In this document: positions 58,001 to 64,000 of the stretch, one piece after another
Position numbering within the stretch: the first letter of the stretch is position 1
How the letters are laid out: each line of letters opens with the position of its first letter
DNA from: Eurosta solidaginis
Taxonomy: Eukaryota; Arthropoda; Insecta; Diptera; Tephritidae
Direction: 5' to 3'
Length of the DNA: 64,000 nt
Assembly (NCBI RefSeq): GCF_040869045.1
Contig: NC_090319.1
Coordinates: 301,618,998-301,682,997, forward strand
The notes under the pieces: model-generated
Seen by the model: the letters and a program-made list of their open reading frames with translations, nothing else
Database searches by the model: none
Told to the model about the DNA's origin: nothing
Translations under genes and position numbers: made by a program

Positions 58001-58475
58001 GCAACACTTCTAAAAAGTACCAATTTTATTATAAAGTTATAAGGCAAAACTCACACTTGTGTGTGGCCCTATGAGGCTTAATGTCGAAACCCTTTGGCTC
58101 CATAAAACTATGTGTGAAAATTTCCAAAAGAATTGATAAAAAGTTTACGACACTAAGTTTTAGAAAAGCATGCGAAGCTTTGTAAACTGGTATCTCAAAT
58201 TTTGGAATGTTTCCATAAAGCAATCAATATTGTAAAAACATGTATATTTCAGATAATTAAGCCGAGCCAAATTTAAAAGTAATACACTAGATAAAGCTGC
58301 AGGCCTCTTAATACAGCGCGCTCAGAGATATGACTGGATGTATTCTTATGTCGCCAGAAAATCGTCTATACAGTGAGGCGAGGACACTTGCCATAAAAGA
58401 GGGAAATTAAGTGCTGAACGAATAGTTTCTTTTAAATACCCAGAAACTATGATATCTGACTGAAAAGGGCTATCC
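58001..58475. other. Unassigned DNA
   Basis: Nothing recognised. Confidence 0.35.
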
Positions 58476-58479
58476 TTCC

Positions 58480-58745
58480 AGGGTCATAAGGAGTCATTTT
58501 CGCTGCAAGCATTATGAAGAAATCCGGCGCATAAGAACTCAGCCGTTTCAAGTTGATGAGCACAAACAGGCATTCATCCTCATCCACAATGAGATGATAA
58601 AGGCTTTTGTCGACAAACGCCCTGCGAATCTCGTCCTAAGAATCCAACACCCGAAACTCACACTTAATGAAAACCAATTTCGATAGGCAGACGCGCGTCT
58701 CTGGAATAATTTCGATAGGGTAAACTCCTACTTCCTGAATGTAAT
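58480..58745 (+). mobile_element. Jockey-type LINE C-terminal scrap
   Basis: Broken frames read YPSRVIRSHFRCKHYEEIRRIRTQPFQ, HPKLTLNENQF, ADARLWNNFDRVNSYF, parallel to the C-terminal tail at 44,620-44,880. Heavily decayed. Confidence 0.5.
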
Positions 58746-58978
58746 GTCGTTCCACATCACATCCACAATTTTTTCAATTGCAATGTGGAAAGAACGCCTC
58801 TAACATTCACGTTTTTTTGTTTCAACCCTATTGAAACTGCAAGTTTCCTTGGAACTCTGTTAGCCGATATCCGTGACAATTTGTGAGTGATTGCACCTGT
58901 TGGATGTGCTGAAACACTGCCACAAGAATAATAAAGCAATTAATTGTTTTGATAAGATGATATTCCTCATTTCTCCTC

Positions 58979-60675
58979 TATTTTATACTCCGCTGAGCAG
59001 AGCTCACAGAGTATATTAATTTTGTTCGCATAACGGTACCCCGTAACGGCATAAACTAATCGAGATAGATATAGACTTCTATATATCCAAATGATCTGGG
59101 CGAAAAAAGAAATTCATTGAGCCATGTCCGTCCGTCCGTCTGTCTGTCCGTGAACACGCTAACTTGAGTAAATTTTGAGGTATCTTAATGAAATTTGGTA
59201 TGCAAGTTCCTGGGCACTCATCTCAGATCAGTATTTAAAATGAACGATATCGGGCTATAACCCCGCCCACTTTTTCGATATCGAAAATTTCGAAAAACCG
59301 AAAAAGTTCGATAATTCATTATCAAAGACAGACAAAGCGATGAAACTTGGCAGGTGAGTTGACCTTATGACGCAGAATAGAAAATTAGTAAAATTTAGGA
59401 AAACGGGCGTGGCAACGCCCACTTTTAATAGGAGGTAATTAACAAGTTTTGCAAGCTGTAATTAGGCAGTCGTTCAAGATATCATGATGAAATTTGGCAG
59501 GATCGATCCTCCTATTACTATATGTGTTCTAAATAAAAATTAGCAAAATCGGATGACGAACACGCCCAATTTAAAAAAAAAAAATTTTAAAAGTCAAAAA
59601 TTTAACAAATAATTTTATATCTTTACAGTATATCAGTTAATTATGTCAAGGTTAAACTCCAGTAATGATATGTTGCAACAAAATACAAAAATAAAAGAAT
59701 ATATTAAAATGGGCGTGGCTCTTCACTTTTTCATCTAATTTGTCTAGAATACTTTTAATGTCATAACAAAAATTCACAAATCATTGTAAAATTTGGTAAG
59801 GACATAGCTTCTATGACGATAACTGTTTTCTGTGAAAATGGATGAAATCGCTTGAAGCCAAGCCCAGTTGTTATACACAGTTGCCCGTCTGTCCTTCCGC
59901 TCGGCAGTTATCACAATAACTTGAACAAAAATCTCTATATATCTTTACCAAACTTAGTTCACGTACTTATCTGAACTCACTTTATCTTGGTATTAAAAAT
60001 GGGCGAAATCCGGCTATGACCACGCCCACTTCTTCGATATCGAAAATTTCAAAAAATGCCATAATTCTATACCAATTACGAAAAAAGGTATGAAACATTG
60101 CGATTGGATTGGTTTTTTGACGCAAAATATAACTTTAGAAAAACACTTTGTAAAATGGGTGTGACACCTACCATATTAAATAGAAGAAAATGAAAAAGTA
60201 CTGCAGGGCGAAATCAAAAGCCCTTGGAATCATGGCAGGAATACTGTTCGTGGTATTACATATGTATATAATAAATTAGCGGTACCCGACAGATGGTGTT
60301 CTGGGTCACCCTGGTCCACATTTTGGTCGATATCTCGAAAACGCTTTCACATATACCACTAAGGGCCATTACTTTTTAAAACCCTCATTAATACCTTTAA
60401 TTTGATACCCGTATCATACAAACACATTCTAGAGTCACCCGTGGTCCACCTTTATGGCGATATCTCGAAAAGGCCTCCACCTATAGAGCTAAGGCCCACT
60501 CTCTTTTAAACTACTCTTTAATACCTTAGATTTGTTACCCATGTCATACAAACACATTCCAGGGTTACCCTAGGTTCATTTTCCTACATGGTGATTTTCG
60601 CTTATTTTGTCTCCAAAGCTCTCAACTGAGTATGTAATGTTCGGTTATACCCGAACTTAGCCTGCCTTACTGGTC
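58979..60675. repeat. Long interspersed repeat type B, long copy
   Basis: Opens TTTTATACTCCGCTGAGCAG, then GAGTATATTAATTTTGTTC, CCATGTCCGTCCGTCCGTCT, and several GGGCGTGGC...CGCCCACTTTT modules. A second CCGTCTGTCCTTCC start lies near 59,886. Two ~120-bp tandem units (GGTCGATATCTCGAAAACGC and GGCGATATCTCGAAAAGGCC near 60,326 and 60,453) precede the end, TGAGTATGTAATGTTCGGTTATA then CCCGAACTTAGC. The longest of the three copies; non-coding. Confidence 0.8.
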
Positions 60676-61839
60676 GTTATTAAAACGGGAAACTTTATGC
60701 ACTGCTTTTTTTCGAAATCAGCATATCAACAGAATAAAGAGATTGGTTTGTAATGGCTTGAAGGAGCCCTTTTCAATACGTATGTAGGTACGGACCTGGT
60801 TTGCAGGCATCTTCATTTCAAGAATTGCAGCATCAAAACAATTTCTTTCCCGCTCACAAAAGCTGCTTTAAAATCGACAAAAAAATGGTGCTTGCCAAGT
60901 GAGACTTATAGGGTTCTGAGAAAAAATTTTGCCGGAACCGCAACCTGAACTTTAATAACACTACTACTAAGAGATACTGCCAGGGGAAATGCGATAACGA
61001 ACTTTTTCAATGTATATCATTATCTCGTATACATACATACGGAAATATGTATAATGTACATATATACAGGAAACAAGAGATCAAGCTAGTTCTCAGAGTT
61101 CCTCGAAATAAATCTCATACAGTTCAGATTCATATGAATATTTATTGTTATTATTATGAAATTGCAAACCAAAATTTATCACGCCCATCGCTATTTACTA
61201 CTTAGGTTGCCAGAATTCGGTGAGTTCAAAAAGCTTTTGTCGTTTCGCATAAAATGCAACGAGCGTAAAGTTACTGAACACAAAAAAAAAAGTTTTAAAA
61301 AGCACTAAAGAAAAAAAGTATTGTCCACAACTTATATTCTATGTGCAGATACGAGGCATTCGGTTAACAACCAACCAATCATACATACAAAGAGCAATGC
61401 ATGCGACTCCTGAGACCAACCAACGCTGTTACATACATACATATCTACATAGTTTCGGCGTCTCGCTGGCCTATGCAGTTAGCAAGTCAGCAGCTAAGCG
61501 ACGAATATTGAGCTTAAATGGTGTTACAAACTTTAAGTGGCGTGACAGTATTTTTAAGTTCCGTTTTGTTAATTCTCAGTTGGAACCTTAAAAATCTGGT
61601 CAGCCTTATGCTAATATGCACAGCGTGGCGCTCAAATTGTTGTTTAAATTTTTTTGTTGGATTAAAACAAATTCAAAATTGTTTTAGTTTTTTTTTTTTA
61701 GATTTTATTACATTTGTACCGCAAATGGCAATATGAATAAAAAATTTTTTACAAGTTTTTAAAGAAGAAGAAGTTTTAAAAACTAACTAAAAATAAATTT
61801 GTACTAATTTTTTCAGATATACAAGTGCTTCGGTCATAG
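60676..61839. other. Unassigned DNA
   Basis: Short ORFs without domains; nothing recognised. Confidence 0.35.
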
Positions 61840-62240
61840 TTAGGTTTGGTTGAACTGGCCGGTTTGTGTGGACCTCAGATGGGGTCACCAGAAGTTTGCT
61901 CAACGACGAAACTGCAAAACTCTGTCAGAAACTAAGACCTACTGATACTGGAAACATTTTAGGACCTATGCTACTTGCTACTTCTAGATCTGATAACTGT
62001 GTAACTTCTAAAAACTGAAGTGTTATCCTTGCGAGCGCCAGGCGCGAAACATACTTGTTCGTTTACTCCTCCAACCCGCACTTTCCACTTTCTGACAAGG
62101 CCTAATATAAAAGTATGGGATGACAGTGCGTACTTTCCAGCTAGAGTACTCATCATGATTCTACAATTCTCTCCCTTCAATGATAAGAGTAATTTTGTTA
62201 GTCTCAGGTTGTAAGACCTGCAAATGATCTTCGACACATT
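61840..62240 (-). mobile_element. Family A LINE, 3' end
   Basis: On the minus strand ~62,230-61,971 reads CRSYNLRLTKLLLSLKGENCRIMMSTLAGKYALSSHTFILGLVRK, matching the LTGHCLLGSH region at 8787 with substitutions. The 3' UTR (GGTTGAACTGGCCGG on the plus strand) matches 10,960-10,975. Dead. Confidence 0.65.
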
Positions 62241-62400
62241 GCATTCCCACGCCTTTCCTGCTTGGTCGGAGTATTTGTCAAACTACTGCCGAACGTAGAC
62301 CCCGCTTAGAAAAACTTAATTTCTGCTTGAAAAAAAAAATTCTGATGTTGCTTTGCCAGGACTTCAACCCAGCACCTTCACAAAAGCCCTATAATTTCTT
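62213..62400 (-). mobile_element. SINE family S remnant, strongly diverged
   Basis: CTGCCGAACGTAGACCCCGCTTAGAAAAACTT and CTGATGTTGCTTTGCCAGGACTTCAACCC (each read in parts) recall the SINE body and B-box region in reverse. The head is lost. Confidence 0.5.
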
Positions 62401-62815
62401 ATAATGTCTTTTTGAGCTCCAAACTTCTGCACAAATCAATGATTTCGGAATTTTTGAAAAATTACTATGAAGCCCGAAATGATACAGAAATAGCCCCGAA
62501 TTGATCTCGAGGTAGTCAGCAAGTAACCCTTCAACAGTTCCGAATCAGTCTCGAAATTATACCGAAATAGATCTGAAATTAGTCCCGAAAACTTTATTAA
62601 AATAATCCAGCATTGAAACCGCAACAGTCCAGAAACGGTTTTACAATGATCTCTAAAACTTTTTCGGAGCTATCGAAAAATAGTCACAATATGATCTTTA
62701 AAACAACCATGAAATGGTTCCGCAATTTTGATGAAAGCAACCCCAAATTGATGCTTGAAAAGCACGGAAAGCCGTTCCGAAATGGTTCCGACATGATTCC
62801 GTAATGATAGTCAGT
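62401..62815. repeat. Degenerate CCGAAAT/TGAT array
   Basis: Words such as CCCGAAATGATAC, CCCGAATTGATCTCG, CCGAATCAGTCTCG, ACCGAAATAGATC, TCCCGAAAAC and TTCCGAAATGGTTCCGACATG follow at irregular ~15-25-bp steps. Similar in style, not in sequence, to the CGATAAC array at 25 kb. Non-coding; the Met/Lys-rich ORF here is an artefact. Confidence 0.55.
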
Positions 62816-63001
62816 TAAAAAAGATTGGCTAAAATATTTATGTGGTTGGTGGAGTTAATCGATTTAAGCACCGAAAAGCTCAGATACTATTATTTAATTT
62901 CAAATGCAGCTTCTTAGCTCTCAATATCGGGGTTCACTTTCAGTAACAGTAGAATAAATAGTTTTATTAGTATAATTTTTGTTTAGGTTATTCGTACATA
63001 C

Positions 63002-63963
63002 ACTTTTTATACCTTTCATGAACATGAAATGGTATATTAACTTTGGTCCGATGTTTGTAACGTTCAGAAATATAGAAGATAGACTCACCATTAAGTATAC
63101 CGAATTGATCAGGGCGACGAACTGAGTTGATAAAGCCATGTCCGTCCGTCTGTCTGTTTGAACGCAAACTAGTCCCTCAAATTTTGAGATATCTCAATGA
63201 AATTTGGCACAAGGATGTATTTTTGTATTATATTAGACATTTGTCGGATCCAGTGGGATCGGACCACTATAACATATATCTCCCATACAACCGATCGTTC
63301 AGATAAGACGATTTTGATCATTCCTGCCGCAGTTTAGGAAGTATAAACGTGAAACTCGGTGATATATATTCCAATATATCATAGAAGATATCCTGAAAAA
63401 ATCACTTTGATCGGTGTTATATATAGTTATATCCCATACAACCGATCGTTCAGATAGAAAGACTTTTGGCCATTTCTCCCTTAATTTAGAAAGTATAAAC
63501 GTGTAACTCGGTGATATATATTTTAATATATCATAGAAGATTTCGTGAAAAAATCATTTTAATCTGAGCTATATATAATATATATACCATACAACCGATC
63601 GTTCAGATAGAAAGATTTTTGGCCATTTCTCCCTTAGTTTCCAATGTAAAAACGTAAAACTTGGTGATATATATTTTAATATATTATAGAAGATTTCCTA
63701 TAAAAATCATTTCGATCGGAGCTATATATAATATATATCCCATACAACCGATCGTTCAGATAAGGGGGTTTTTTGCCATTTTTTATTTTATATTTGTCTT
63801 AAAAATCGTTTAGGTATGTACATCTGTTCACTATATATTTCTTATCTTATACATCCGATTATTTGGAGATTAAGAACTTGATAAGATTATTGTTCAGCCC
63901 CATTCAAGAAAGGCATGAAGTCTTCGGCACAGCCAAAGACAGTCCCGCCCTTATTTGTTTTTT
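63002..63963. repeat. Long interspersed repeat type A, copy 2
   Basis: Same start (TTTATACCTTTCATGAACATG) and end (CCGCCCTTATTTGTTT) as 17,254-18,374. It has four rather than five ~150-bp internal units (CCATACAACCGATCG near 63,281, 63,435, 63,587 and 63,740) and the same CCATGTCCGTCCGTCTGTCTG block. By eye around 90% identical to copy 1 where units align. Confidence 0.8.
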
Positions 63964-64000
63964 TTTTTTTTTTTTGATTTTAAAACGAGCCCCTCTAATG

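Noticed and set aside
1..64000. CRISPR arrays, operons or bacterial signals
   Set aside because: No direct-repeat/spacer structure, no ribosome binding sites, and clear intron-exon organisation; the window is eukaryotic.

Overview
This window looks like nuclear DNA of a higher fly (Diptera, Brachycera). The basis is one clear protein-coding gene, a ladybird-type homeobox gene on the minus strand, in AT-rich, intron- and transposon-rich DNA with fly-type LINEs, tRNA-headed SINEs, hAT relics, foldback MITEs and gypsy-like solo LTRs. A tephritid-like fly with a large genome is my best guess from the repeat mix; that is inference.

Layout. 1-28 kb, downstream of the gene, is nearly all transposon debris. 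It holds Jockey-type LINE scraps, a decayed transposon ORF (2.75-5.06 kb), an almost intact RTE retrotransposon inserted into an older RNase H-bearing LINE (11.4-14.85 kb) with a truncated sister copy at 5.3-6.1 kb, a hAT transposase relic, foldback MITEs, a solo LTR, SINEs and two long unclassified repeats. 28.5-48.3 kb is the ladybird locus. Exon 2 (28,518-28,924) carries the whole homeodomain. Exon 1 (46,667-47,828) carries the N-terminal 387 residues. A 17.7-kb intron between them holds LINEs, a hAT element with a SINE-like insert, a solo LTR with a nested SINE, hairpins and a dead hAT transposase. A match to Inr plus DPE at 48,285 is the proposed promoter. 48.3-64 kb is upstream DNA, first unique-looking, then LINE fragments, three further long repeats, foldbacks and a GC-rich repeat block.

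How it works together. The only host gene I can support encodes a 522-residue transcription factor with an eh1 Groucho-type motif and a Lbx-class homeodomain. The other coding-like ORFs are remains of mobile elements or antisense shadows. Many insertions can be dated relative to each other from nesting and target-site duplications (TSDs). I saw no convincing new multi-gene system. The most notable structures are the proposed TATA-less Inr/DPE promoter, the 162-bp near-perfect intronic hairpin, a one-stranded CGATA cluster, a family of TA-flanked foldback elements, and long repeats with ~150-bp internal tandem units. All coordinates and motifs were read by eye; no database search was possible.
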